A DNA stretch of 64,000 nt from Dactylis glomerata. Lineage: Eukaryota > Streptophyta > Magnoliopsida > Poales > Poaceae. The DNA lies in contig QXEO01001033.1 of NCBI GenBank assembly GCA_007115705.1, positions 620,001 through 684,000 on the forward strand, in the 5' to 3' direction. The position numbers and the translations under genes were made by a program. The notes under the pieces were generated by a model that was not told where the DNA came from, ran no database searches, and worked only from the letters and a program-made list of their open reading frames with translations. Shown one piece after another: positions 11,926-25,000 of the stretch (position 1 is the first letter of the stretch; the number at the start of each line of letters is the position of its first letter).

Positions 11926-14745
11926 AGAAAAGCACTCTTAGGAGATAACCCAATGTTTTACATTCATTTCTTTTTCTTTTATTTGAGTCTTGGAAGTTAT
12001 TACTACTGTCCTGACCTCTCCTTATCCTTTTTATTTCTTTTTGTGCCAAGAGAAGCCTCTAATTTGAGTGAGGTAGGATTTGGGGATGTTGCTGTCCTGA
12101 AACTGTTTTCGATGCTGCACCGTAAAAATTCGTGAAAATACTCTCTATATCTTTTGGATCTGCGATTTCTTGTGAATATGCCCCAGGTTATATCCAAACT
12201 TTCATTAGTTGAACACTTTTTGATTTGAGCAACAGAAAACACCTCAAAAATTCGACCTTTGTCAGCTGTTCTGTTTGGACAGATTTCTACCAATATTTAT
12301 GTTTGCCGCTTTATCGCTTTCTTTTTTAGTTCTTTTGATCACGGAACTTTTGGGGAAGTTGCTAAAGTAGTATATGCTTAATATGTGGTGGTTTTAGGTT
12401 GAAACCTGAAGGAAAAGAGGTTGATTATATGTTATGCTTGCACTAATGTTGCTACTAGATTTGTGTTTAGTTTTGTGTGAAGGAAGTTTTCAAGTGTAGG
12501 GATCGGAGAGTGATGAGATGAGTTGAAGAATGGACAAAAGATCAAGATTGGGGATGCCCATGCATCACCCCAAGAAATATCCAAGAAGTACAAGTGTCAA
12601 AGCTTGGGGATGCCCCCGAGGCACCCCTTCTTCATCGGCAAAAATCAGGTCACCTTTCAAGACACTATATTTTTATTGCTTCATGCACTATGTGTTTTTC
12701 TTGGAGCGTCAGTTGTTTTTAGTTTTCAGTTTAGTTTAGTTTTGTTTGCTGCAATAAATGGTTGGACCCCTACAAATTTCTTTTGGAGAAATTTCCTTGC
12801 TTTTTATTTGCCAAGAACACTCCTTTTTCATTCTTATCATTTCAACGAGTATTCTTCTTTTTCTAGAACTGCGTTCAGTTTTCGATTTTTGCCTTGATAT
12901 GTGTTCAGATCTTGTTATATCTTTTCATCAAGATGTATTTTTTCCTCTGATCTTCATTGGTTTTCATCAAAAGAGGTGTTTATAAAAAGTTTGAATGGTG
13001 TTGGAAAAGAGAAAAAGCTTTAGGCAAAAAAGTGGTACAAGAAGGAGCTTGTGTAGACTGCGGCTTAGGATTTTGCATGTCGTGCTTGATGTATTTTTGA
13101 TAGTATGCTTAGTGGTTTTGCTGTAGCATGACTTGTCTCAAATAACTGAGATTGCTTAATGAGCCTTTGAAAGAATCATGCGTTGTTTTTATCATTTGGA
13201 AGCATTATTTTGGTTTTCTCCTTGATGCTTTATTTGGGTTGACTTGGCGCATTCTCACACATGTTAGACTCATCCAAAGTCGCCAATAGCCTCTATGATT
13301 ATTTAGTTTTTGACTTTTGATGCCATCTTATGCTTCTTTTAATGTTGCTTTATCGCTTTGCATGATTATGGCCATTATTGCTCTCTTAGTTGGTCACTCC
13401 CAGCCTTTTGCTAGCCCTCGCCTTGTACTGAGTATGACCTCTACTCGTGCATCCAACTCCTAAAACCCAAGTTTGCCAAAGTGTCCACCATACATACATA
13501 TTAGAAAATTGCTATTCCAAGTAAATTTAACTTGCTTTTATTTACTCTTCAAATTAAACTCTTACCAGTGTTATGCGTAAATTGGTCAGTAAAGCTCTCA
13601 CGAACCGGAAGGCACACTTTACTTTTTATTGTTCTTAAAAATTTGACATTGTGGTCTCTTATGTTGAGTTGTTATGCTTGCAAGTTGTAAGTTGGAGACT
13701 AGCCCAGCCATGCTGTCATGGGGCAAGCTTTTAACATTGCACTTCTTATTTGAGTTGATATCGTGATCTTTTGTTTATGGATGCCTGCGGTGTGAAATGA
13801 ATTGGGAATCTTGCGGGGATCATGGAGTTTGTATATGTGTTAGGGAAATGCCTGGGCCGCCAATCTAAGCCATGCATAATTCATGGTGGAAATTTGCAGC
13901 ATACCCATAGTGGACATTCGACGACGCATCTCAAAATAAAAAGCTAAACAAATGGTAAACAAAAGAGATGTCGCGGTGTTCATTGTCTGCTTGTCCTGTC
14001 ATTTTGATGTGGGCTTGTTCCATGTCATCTAAGTAAAGTAGCATAGTTTGGGTACTCATATTCACGGGACACGAGGTTTTCAACTTATGATTTGTCAAGC
14101 ATATGCATCATAATTGTTCTCGCATTAACTTTAACCATTCAAGATGCTTATGATGGGGGAAATGAGAGCTCAAAGCCGGTAAGTACCATAATTTTTGAAG
14201 GTTATAAAACTTGCAATCACTGCTTCCCTCCGTAAAGGGCCTTTCTTTTACTTTTATGTTGAGTCACCACCTTCTATCTTTATGCACCATTAAGAGAGCA
14301 TTGTTGTCATTCTTAGTATAATGTGCATTGTCCCAAAGTTTTCATTGATTGATTCATATTATTGGTTTCACTTGTTCTTAAATTATTTGTATCTAGTCGC
14401 CCTCTTAAACTTGAAGGTGTCCTATGCATTTATGTTTTGCTCTCTATTAAGGACAAGCTGAAAACCATTTGTATGTTTTTCCATATGATTTGAACACACG
14501 TTTGACTTTCATTGTTTCATTTTCATGATCTTTTGTTTGTGTTCATTTTCATGTTTATAACATGGTTGCTAAGTTTCTTCTATCAAGAGTATGTCTTTCA
14601 TGCCCATGTTTTAAGTTCTTTTGATCCCAGCTCACAACGCTTACATATATGATCAAGATTGTGTAGGTGCATGTCACCTCAAAAATTATTTCTTTTGTTA
14701 TCACTTACCTACTCGAGGACGAGCAGTAGTTAAGCTTGGGGATGC
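11926..14745 (+). other. Non-coding internal region of element 2
   Basis: No supported coding frame; the short ORFs here lack family features. It holds two copies of an AAGCTTGGGGATGC polypurine-like motif, one internal (12600-12613, followed by a C-rich complement) and one directly before the 3' LTR (14732-14745), the latter being the likely plus-strand primer. The same arrangement is found in element B, in reverse, at 16784-19680. Confidence 0.75.
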
Positions 14746-15081
14746 TGATAGGTCTCAAACGTATCCATAATTTTTGATGCTCCATGCTTATTTTTACACC
14801 ATTTGCCTAATGTTTCGTTACACTTTATGGCACTTTTACGCATTTTCCAGAACTAACCTATTAACAAGTTGCCACAGTGCCAGTTCCCTGTTTTCTGCTG
14901 TTTTTGTGTTTTAGAAAAGCTACACAGGAAATATTCTCGGAATCGGACGAAACCAAAGCCAGTCGCCCAGAATTTTACCAAAGCTTCCAGAGAACCGAAG
15001 AGGAGTTGGAGTGGGGCCACGAGGGGCCCTCACACCAGGGCGGTGCGGCCAGGGGCTGGGCCGCGCCCCCTATGTGTGAGA
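14746..15081 (+). repeat. 3' LTR of element 2, left piece
   Basis: Starts TGATAGGTCTCAAACGTATC after the polypurine tract. Interrupted after 15081 by element B; the rest of this LTR resumes at 34832. The break point lies at the foot of a GC-rich inverted repeat (15028-15078). Confidence 0.92.
15077..15081 (+). repeat. Target-site duplication TGAGA (left) of element B
   Basis: TGAGA immediately before the element B terminus at 15082 matches TGAGA at 34832-34836 immediately after its other terminus. A 5-bp duplication is normal for LTR retrotransposons. Confidence 0.93.
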
Positions 15082-16783
15082 TGATCCCTTGTTGATGGCG
15101 CCCAGAAAATTAGCTGATGGCGACCAGTTGATGTGGGAGCAAACTGTCCTTATGCGTGGTGAATAACCAGCCCGTTGGGAACCCCAAGAGGAAGGTATGA
15201 AGAGTATAGCAGCTAGTTTTCCCTCAGTTAGAAACCAAGGTTTAATATCAATCAGGAGAGGAGAGACAATGACGACTGAAGGTGATGCTTGCTAGTTTGC
15301 GACAGCAGCAGACAATTTATATATGGCGCCTCGTCCAAGCTTTGCTTGCTAGCTGCAACGTGGAACCTGCACACACACAAATAAATACTTTGTTCCCAAC
15401 TTGCGATGAGGTTGTCAATCTCACCGGTTTGCTTGAAACAAAGGTTATGAGTGTATCTAGTGGAAAACAATATAGTATGCGAGTAAAGTAAACAGTACAT
15501 GTAAAGTAAACAGGTGATAGCAATATGATGGAAATAGGACCGGGGTCCACAGTTCACTAGTGGTGTCTCTCCATAGATAAAATAGCACATGCTGGGTAAA
15601 CAAATTACAGTTGGGCAATTGATAGAATAAAGATAACGTGATATGTCAAGAAGATCACTATGAGATTTACTCTGGGCATTACAACAAAATACATAGACCG
15701 CCATCCAACTGCATCTATGACTAATAATCCACTCCCGGGGATATCATCCGAACACGCTAGAAGTATTAAGTTGCGAACAATAGATAATTGCATTAAGCAA
15801 AGTGTGTAATGTAAACAAAGCATATGCCCTTGAGCATATGAATGTTGTTTTCTCCCTAGTAGCAACAGCACATCTACCACCTTAGAGGTTTCTGTCACTC
15901 CCCCAGGTGAAATAGAGACATGAACCCACTATCGAGCATAAATACCCCCTCTTGGAGTCACTAGCAACTACTCGGCCAAGATAGCTACTAACAACGGAGA
16001 GCATGCAAGATCATAAACAACATAGAGATAACAAGAGATATAATTCAGTACAGCAACTTAATCATAATCACCAATATTCATCGGATCCCAACAAACCAAA
16101 CATGTAGAATTACATAACGGTGATCTCAATCATGTATGGCAGCTCATGAGATCTAAACATGAAGCACATAGTGGAGAAGACAACCATCTAGCTACTGCTA
16201 TGGACCCATAGTCCAAGGTAGACTACTCACTCATCGCTCTGGAGGCAAGCATGGCGATAAAGGAGACCTCCGGTGGCGATTCCCCTCTCCGGCAGGGTGC
16301 CAGGAAGAGCTTCTGGACCCTCCCGATCTTCGGGTCGACGGCGGCGGCGGATCGCGATGTGTTCTGGAAAACTGATCGGGTCCTTAGGTTTTTCTCGTCG
16401 GGGGGTCTTTATAGGCGAAGGGGCGATGTCAGAGGAGGGGCCAGGCGGCCACACACGGGGGTGGCGTGGGCCAGGGGCTGGCCGTGCCACCTGTGCGTGT
16501 GGGCCCCTGGTCCCTCGCCTCCTACTCTCCTTCGGGTCTCTGGAAGCCTCCGGGTAAAATAAGACTTCAGGAACTTGTTTCGTCCAATTCCGAGAATATT
16601 TCCTGTGTATCACTCTGAAACACAAAAACAGCAGAAAACAGGGAACTGGCACTGTGGCACTTCGTTAATAGGTTAGTTCCGGAAAATGCATAAAAATGCC
16701 ACTAAGTGTAACGAAACAATAGGCAAATGGTGTAAAAACAAGCATGGAGCATCAAAAATTATAGATACGTTTGAGACGTATCA
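15082..16783 (-). repeat. 3' LTR of element B (1,702 bp)
   Basis: Ends at GAGACGTATCA (16773-16783) and begins (plus coordinates) at TGATCCCTTGTTGATGG. The other LTR is about 1,673 bp when its insertion is removed. The length difference is mainly a ~30-bp deletion in the GC-rich hairpin of the other copy. The outer ~75 bases (15082-15155) include two segments resembling the primer-site leader (see findings). Confidence 0.92.
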
Positions 16784-19684
16784 AGCATCCCCAAGCTTAA
16801 CTCCTGCTCGTCCTCGAGTAGGTAAGTGATAACAAAAGAATAATTTTTGAGGTGACATGCACCTACACAATCTTGATCATATATGTAAGCATTGGTGAGC
16901 TGGGATCAATAGAACTTAAAACATGGGCATGAAGATATAATCATGACAATAAGAACTTAGCAACCATGTTGTAAACATGCAAATGAAAACAAACAAAAGA
17001 TCATGAAAATGAAACAATGAAAGTCAAACGTGTGTTCAAATCATAAGGAAAAACATACAAATGGTTTTCAGCTTGTCCTTCAAAGAGAGCAAAACATAAA
17101 TGCATAGGACACCTTCAAGTTTAAGAGGGCGACTAGATACAAATAATTTAAGAACAAGTGAAACCAACAATATGAATCAATCAATGAACTTTGGGACAAT
17201 GCATATCACACTAAGAATGACAACTATGCTATCTTAATGGTGCATAAAGAAAGAAGGTGGTGACTCAACATAAAAGTAAAAGAAAGGCCCTTCGCAGAGG
17301 GAAGCAGTGATTGCAAGTTTTATAACCTTCAAAAATTATGGTACTTACCGGCTTTGAGCTCTCATTGCCCCCATCATAAGCATCTTGAATGGTTAAAGTT
17401 AATGCGAGAACAATTATGATGCATATGCTTGACAAATCATAAGTTGAAAACCTCGTGCCCCGTGAATACGAGTACCCAAACCTCATGCTACTTTACTTAG
17501 AGTCCCAAGCAAGGCTCTTGTCATTGTAAGTATATGCATATCATTGAGAACCGCCAATGGGGTACCTCCATGCCCAATGACATGGAACAAGCCCACACCA
17601 AAATGACAGGACAAGCAGACAATGAACACCTCGACATCTCTTTTATTTGCTATATTGTTTAGCTTTTTATTGTGAGATGCGTCGTCGAATGTTCACTATG
17701 GGTATGCTGCAAATTTCCACCATGAATTATGCATGGCTTAGATTGGCGGCCCGGTGTTTCCCTAACACATATACAAACTCCATGATCCCTACAAGATTCC
17801 CAATTCATTTCACACCGCGGGCATCCATAAACAAAAGATCACGATATCAACTCAAATAAGAAGTGCAATGTTGAAAGCTTGCCCATGACAGCATGGATGG
17901 GCAAGAATCCAACTTACAACTTGCAAGCATAACAACTCAACATAAGAGACCACAATGTCAAATTTTTAAGAACATGAAAAAGTAAAGTGTGCCTTCCGGT
18001 TCGTGAGAGCTTTACTGACCGAATTTCGCATAACACTGGTAAGAGTTTAATTTGAAGAGAAAATAAAAGCAAGTCAAATTTACTTGGAATAGCAAATTGC
18101 TAGTAGGTATGTATGGTGGACACTTTGGAAAACTTTGGCTTTTTAGGAGTTGGATGCACGAGTAGAGCTCATACTCAGTACAAGGCGAGGGCTAGCAAAA
18201 GACTGGGAGCGACCAACTAAGAGAGCAGTAATGGCCATAATCATGCAAAGCGACAAAGCGACATTAAAAGAAGCATACGATGACATAAAAAGTCAAAAAC
18301 TAAATGATCATGAAGGCTATTGGCGACTTTGTAAGAGTCTAACATGTGTGAGCATGCGCCAAGTCAACCCAAATAAAGCATCAAGGAGAAAACCAAAATA
18401 ATGCTTCCATACAATAAAAAACAATGCATGATTTTTCAAAGGCTCATTAAGCAATCTCAGTTATTTGAGACAAGTCATGCTACAGCAAAACCACTAAGCA
18501 TACTATCAAAAATACATCAAGCATGACATGAAAAAGGCTAAGCCGCAGTCTACACAAGCTCCTTCTTGTACCACTATTTTGCACAAAGCTTTTTCTCTTT
18601 TCCAACACCATTTGAAATTTTTATAAACACCTCTTTTGATAAAAACCAATGAAGATCAGAGGAAAAAATACACCTTGATGAAAAGATATGACAAGGTCTG
18701 AATGCAAATCAAGGTGAAAATGAAAACCAAAAGCAGTAGCAGAAAAAGAAGAACGCATGATTTTTAATAAGAGTGAAAACTAGAGAGTTCTTGGCAAATG
18801 AAAATGAGTACATCTCCTCCAAAGAAAATTTGTTAGGGTCCAACCATTTATTGCAGAAAACAAACAAACTAAACAAACTAAGAAAACTAAAACAACTGAC
18901 GCTCCAAGAAAAACACATAGTGCATGAAGCAATAAAAATGTAGTGTTTTGAAAGGTGACCCGATTTTTGCCGACGAAGAAGGGGTGCCTCGGGGGCATCC
19001 CCAAGCTTTGACGCTTGTACTTCTTGGATATTTCTTGGGGTGATGCATGGGCATCCCCAAGCTTGAGCTTTTGTCCATTCTTCAACTCATCTCATCATTC
19101 TCCAATCCCTACACTTGAAAACTTCCTTCATACAAAACTAAACACAATTCTATTAGCAACATTAGTGCAAGCATAACATATAATCAACCCTCTATTTGCT
19201 TCAGGTTTCAACTCAAAACTACCACATATATAGCATATACTACTGTAGCAACCTCCCCAAAAGTTCCGTGATCAAAAGAACTCAAAAGAAAGCGATAAAG
19301 TGGCAAACACAAATATTGGCAGAAATCTGTCAAAACTGAACAGATGACAAAGGTCGAATTTTTGAAGGATTTTCTGTTGCTCAAATCAAAAAGTGTTCAA
19401 CTAAGAAAAGTTTGTATATAACCTGGGGCATATGCACAAGAAATCGCAGGTCCAAAAGATAAACAGAGAATTTTCACGAATTTTTACGGTGCAGCACCGA
19501 AAACAGTTTCAGGACAGCAACATCCCCAAATCTTTACCTCACTCAAATTAGAGGCTTCTCTTGGCACAAAAACGAAATAAATAAGATAAGTAGCGGTCAT
19601 TACAGTAGTAATAATTTCCAAGACTCAAATAAAAGAAAAAGTACTGAAAAGAAACATTGGGTTATCTCCCAAGAGTGCTTTTCT
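16784..19684 (-). other. Non-coding internal region of element B
   Basis: Reverse-strand counterpart of 11926-14745. The polypurine tract AAGCTTGGGGATGC (minus strand) sits against the 3' LTR at 16785-16798; an internal copy lies at about 19000-19012. No coding frame supported. Confidence 0.75.
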
Positions 19685-20695
19685 TTAACGCCTTTGAGCT
19701 AGGCGCAGAAAATTGCGAAGATGCTCACATAAGAAATATGAATGAAAGCCAAAAGGAGCATCAAGGAGCAAATATAAAACACATTTAAGTCTAACCCACT
19801 TCCTATGCATAGGAATCTTGTAAGAAAATAAATCAGAGAAGCACATAGTCACAAGTATGGGTAGATAAAACAAGAGCAACTTCAGAACTTTCAATATAAA
19901 GAGAGGTGTTTTAGTAACATGAGAATCATATTTTCCTCTCTCATAATAATTTTTAGTAGCATCATGAACAAACTCAACAATATAAATGTCACACTCATCC
20001 TCCTTTGTTAAGCATGGAGGGCGATCAAATAAGGTATTAGTTAAAGAGTTACTCTTATTAGGAGGTAGACATGGGTAACTCCATTCTTCCTCCTCTTGAT
20101 CATCACTCTCCTCCTCTTTTTCATCCAATGAGCTTCCAATTTCTTCTTCTATAGGCTCCTTCAAGGCATTAGTCTCTTCCGTTGGAGAGCATCTATTAAG
20201 ATATTTAAGAATATAGCCATTTCCTTCCTTGTAATTATCAAAGCAAAATGTGAGTATATCATAAACCTCATATTTATAAGGTGCATCATCAGTATTTTCA
20301 AGCAAATAAGCAAGTTCGAATGCACCCTTCCAAGCAATAAATTCTTCAATTTGTTCCACATCATAAAAGTCATAATTTCCATTAATATAAGAAGATATGG
20401 TAACATCATCATTATACTCACATTGAAAAGGGAGGTGTTTATACCTCCAACAGCAACAAGATTCATCAAAGCAATAAGTAACATTATAAGTAGAGCACAC
20501 ATTTCTAGCAATGATATATAATCTATTGATTTGTTCCCATAAGTGTTTCCCTTTTTGTGACAAGCGGTGTTCATCATAATAATTTTGCTGCTCTTCCGTG
20601 AACCCACCTTGCCAAAACGAATTAGTTTCAAAGAAACCAACCATTGATAGAAAGCATGATAAAGCAAGACAATAACAGACCAACAAAAATAACAA
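19685..20695 (-). CDS. Unidentified ORF of the non-autonomous Athila-like family (336 aa), second copy
   Basis: Intact frame colinear with 10897-11925, with scattered substitutions and short in-frame length changes: three residues missing in the acidic linker, and the Cys-containing CGCW shortened later. It keeps the hydrophobic N-terminus (MLFLLVCYC), the CFD-SCCC cluster, the acidic stretch and the two C-terminal hydrophobic segments. The alternative start MVGFFETN is at 20644. All indels between the copies keep the frame, which supports a real protein. Function unknown. Confidence 0.6.
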   Translation of the reverse strand: MLFLLVCYCLALSCFLSMVGFFETNSFWQGGFTEEQQNYYDEHRLSQKGKHLWEQINRLYIIARNVCSTYNVTYCFDESCCCWRYKHLPFQCEYNDDVTISSYINGNYDFYDVEQIEEFIAWKGAFELAYLLENTDDAPYKYEVYDILTFCFDNYKEGNGYILKYLNRCSPTEETNALKEPIEEEIGSSLDEKEEESDDQEEEEWSYPCLPPNKSNSLTNTLFDRPPCLTKEDECDIYIVEFVHDATKNYYERGKYDSHVTKTPLFILKVLKLLLFYLPILVTMCFSDLFSYKIPMHRKWVRLKCVLYLLLDAPFGFHSYFLCEHLRNFLRLAQRR

Positions 20696-20828
20696 CTACC
20701 AAGGATTCTAATTTTTTTGGGTTTTTGATAAAAAGCAATGCAGGTAAAATAAAATAAAGTAAAGCAAAACAATAACAAAGTAAAGAATGTGTGTGCAAAG
20801 AACTCCCCTCGCAGAAGTCTTCTCTTCC

Positions 20829-20846
20829 TCCCCGGCAACGGCGCCA
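20829..20846 (-). other. Primer-binding site of element B (tRNA-Asp)
   Basis: The reverse complement reads TGGCGCCGTTGCCGGGGA, ten bases inside the 5' LTR end at 20857. Confidence 0.85.
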
Positions 20847-20856
20847 GAAAATTACC

Positions 20857-22093
20857 TGATCCCTTGTTGATGGCGCCCAGAAAATTAGCTGATGGCGACC
20901 AGTTGATGTGGGAGCAAACTGTCCTTGTGCGTGGTGAATAACCAGCCCGTTGGGAACCCCAAGAGGAAGGTATGAAGAGTATAGCAGCTAGTTTTCCCTC
21001 AGTTAGAAACCAAGGTTTAATATCAATCAGGAGAGGAGAGACAATGACGACTGAAGGTGATGCTTGCTAGTTTGCGACAGCAGCAGTCAATTTATATATG
21101 GCGCCTCGTCCAAGCTTTGCTTGCTAGCTGCAACGTGGAACCTGCACACACACAAATAAATACTTTGTTCCCAACTTGCGATGAGGTTGTCAATCTCACC
21201 GGTTTGCTTGAAACAAAGGTTATGAGTGTATCTAGTGGAAAACAATATAGTATGCGAGTAAAGTAAACAGTACATGTAAAGTAAACAGGTGATAGCAATA
21301 TGATAGAAATAGGATCAGGGTCCACAGTTCACTAGTGGTGTCTCTCCATAGATAAAATAGCACATGCTGGGTAAACAAATTACAGTTGGGCAATTGATAG
21401 AATAAAGATAACGTGATATGTCAAGAAGATCACTATGAGATTTACTCTGGGCATTACAACAAAATACATAGACCGCCATCCAACTGCATCTATGACTAAT
21501 AATCCACTCCCGGGGATATCATCCGAACACCCTAGAAGTATTAAGTTGCGAACAACAGATAATTGCATTAAGCAAAGTGTGTAATGTAAACAAAGCATAT
21601 GCCCTTGAGCATATGAATGTTGTTTTCTCCCTAGTAGCAATAGCACATCTACCACCTTAGAGGTTTCTGTCACTCCCCCAGGTGAAATAGAGACATGAAC
21701 CCACTATCGAGCATAAATACCCCCTCTTGGAGTCACTAGCAACTACTCGGCCAAGATAGCTACTAACAACGGAGAGCATGCAAGATCATAAACAACATAG
21801 AGATAACAAGAGATATAATTCAGTACAGCAACTTAATTATAATCACCAATATTCATCGGATCCCAACAAACCAAACATGTAGAATTACATAACGGTGATC
21901 TCAATCATGTATGGCAGCTCATGAGATCTAAACATGAAGCACATAGTGGAGAAGACAACCATCTAGCTACTGCTATGGACCCATAGTCCAAGGTAGACTA
22001 CTCACTCATCGCTCCGGAGGCAAGCATGGCGATGAAGGAGACCTCCGGTGGCGATTCCCCTCTCCGGCAGGGTGCCGGGAAGAGCTTCTGGAC
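20857..22093 (-). repeat. 5' LTR of element B, inner piece
   Basis: Colinear with 15082-16318 of the 3' LTR, with a few substitutions. Broken at 22093 by element C; the outer piece is 34396-34831. Confidence 0.92.
22089..22093 (+). repeat. Target-site duplication TGGAC (left) of element C
   Basis: TGGAC at 22089-22093 is repeated at 34391-34395. The uninterrupted LTR at 16315-16325 has a single TGGAC at this point, which confirms the empty site. Confidence 0.95.
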
Positions 22094-25000
22094 TGTAACG
22101 CCCTGCCTTTTGCTAAAGACAGAACTCCTGTGTTACTGTGCCATTCCCTGGATCAGTAGATAGCACCACAGTACAAAATGAGAAATCATTGCAATAGCAT
22201 CAATATTACAACGCAAATCCAGTTACATAGATATTCAACCTTACAAGTACACAGCATAAAGCATAGATTGCAGTGAGCTTCCATCTTCATCAAGTGCCAC
22301 AGGCAGACGTGTTGGAATGTAAGCTCGAGATCCTACTCCTGGTTCCTTACTCGAAAATAAACCTGCACGTTTGAATATGCAGCCCCGAAGGGGTCAGTAC
22401 AATAACGTACTGGCAAATGACACATATTTGGTGGCATTTTGTGGAAAGACTATACTACATGATATTTGGCTGGTGGATCTTATGGCTGAATTGCATAAAG
22501 CAAGTTTTATCCTGTCAAAACATTTTTAAAACATTTTGATTTTTCTTAAGGTCAAGATAACCCCCAGGTGATAACCACCACACAAACCTTGGGTTGATAG
22601 CCAAGTTGTGTAGCCCTGGGTAGTAACTCAACAAAACAAGAATAACCCTCAGGCGATGACAACCACACATATCCTGGGTTGATAGCCAGGTGTGCAGTCC
22701 TGAGTAGTTACTCAATTAAAACTAGAATAACCCTCAGGCGATGACAACCACACATATCCTGGGTTGATAGCCAAGTGTGCAGTCCTGAGTAGTTACTCAA
22801 TTTAAGCCCCAAGGTAACCCTTAGGCGATGACAACCACACATGTCCTGAGTTGATAGTCAGGTGTGTAGCCCTAAGTAGTTAGTCTTGGGATTGGTGAGG
22901 ACCCTTAGGTGATAACCACCACACATGTCCTGAGTTGATAGTCAGGTGTGTGGCCCTAAGTAGTCACTGTTCAAGTTTTAATTATTTTGAAAAGGTGATG
23001 AGATTCCTTTCGATCGACATGTCCTCTCTCTGTTCCTAGGTACAACCAATACAAAGTATTCTCAGGTGATAACCACCACACATGTCCTGGGTTGATAGCC
23101 AGGTGTGTAGCCCTGAGTTGTGTACTCTCAGGCGATGACAACCACACATGTCCTGGGTTGATAGCCAGGTGTGTAGCCCTGAGTAGCCACAAGATTGCAC
23201 CCAGGTGATTCATTGGGTTGTTAATTTTCATATCAAATTGAAAACAAGGCATGGCATCATTTTGCAAAGCAAGTTTGCAATCCTAGCAGGTGGGGTTTAA
23301 GGGATAGCTACCACTACTAGGAGCTAAGCATTTCATAACCACTTTGAAAATTTTCATATCATGCACAATATTGAAACCACTAATGCATATAATAATAAAA
23401 GATAGGTGGAAGTATGTGTGTCACTTGCCTTTTTGAAGATCACGACGTTTCACTTCTCTTGACTAAGCACGTAGCTCTTCGCACCAACTATAGCACACAA
23501 ATAGCATACCATAAACACACCATTCAAACACAATCAAACAAATCAAACAATTGATAAGTGTTTGTTTAACAATTTGGTTTATTGAGATGTTATGATAAGA
23601 AAGATATGGTAAAGGATTATGATTTGTGAGATATGGATCGGAGAGCTTAGTTGGGAGAGATCAATATGATTTGAGAGAGAATTGGTTTAGGCAAATATAA
23701 TTGATGAAGTTTTTATGCTTTATTAAAGCATATATGAGTTTTAGGAAAGCTCATGTGAAATAGATCACATAGGTGTGGGATAGTGCAACCACAATACTAT
23801 TTGAATAAGTGTAACAACATTTATTCTTTAAATAGCATATATCACACTTAGGGACTAGGCTAGGTTTTAAGAATGCTTGAAGTACTCAATTAGCACATTT
23901 GCAAGTTGAATAGTTCAATACATGTGAACCAAAACTTAGTAGGCATTGGATTGGGTATGAACGATTGATATTTGAGGTCATGGTTCAACTGGTTCATTGA
24001 TCAACATGGTGTATAACACATACTATGGTATGGGTTATAATAACACCACATTAACAAAATCTAGGCTTGAGATGAATTTATATTCTACTCAAGTAGCACA
24101 ATTGCAATTTGAGTGTAATATGAATTAGACAAAACATGTCTAGTTGGACAAGGTATGGGTCAAGGATTCATGGTACAATTGAGTTACTCAATTAACTCAT
24201 TTATTAATTGAATAGTTCTGCACATGAAATCAGTACCAGTTGAATAGATGATTGAGTATGGGTAGATAACATTTGAGATTTGGGTTTTAGGTTCCTATTT
24301 GGTACAAGGAGTGTCGGATAGGTGCCGAAATGTTGATTTGATCAACACCTAAGATAGTAAGGATAGAATCCTATGATTGAGATGCATCACACTTTACTCA
24401 AACAACACTATTGTAATTTGAATATGTGTGAGCTATACAAGGTTGGTCTAAGTAGATATGATTCTTGATCAAGATGTTATTTAGATAACATTGATGATTA
24501 GGTATGGTTATGAGATTTGCTATGGTAGAAGGAATCACTAATTGAAATAGAAATAGAATTTATCTATATAGGAACTACTCAAATTCTCATATTAGAATTT
24601 GAATAATTGTGAAGTGTTTCAATCAGATATGGGAGTGATACTACTGGATAGCTTGCAGTAATACAAGGTCACTGCAAGTGGATTCACTCTAAAATCAGTT
24701 ATAGAAATTGAATTATCACCAAAGTAGTGATTTGGACAAATTTGAATGCACAAAGTGTGTGCACGTATCTAATTTGGATTTTCTTGATCCTATGATGTTC
24801 TACAAGTTGAGAGAATTCCAGAGACTACAAATTCATAATTTTTGGACACTTGGTTCAAAAGATATGAATTAATCATGCAAACAGAGAGTTTGATTCCAAT
24901 TTGAAAAATAGTTTCAAATTGAACCCAAAAAATATAAGATATTATTGCACTACTGGATTCTACACTTTCTAAGGATTCCAACGGTATATCAGTTGTAATT

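Noticed and set aside
12523..12985. Frames of 60-124 codons in the internal region of element 2
   Set aside because: They overlap in different frames, are not kept with the same boundaries in element B, and lack motifs.
22556..23195. Regular hairpin repeats resembling a CRISPR array
   Set aside because: Plant retrotransposon LTR context, unequal unit lengths, no spacers of constant size, and an exact copy in the other LTR.
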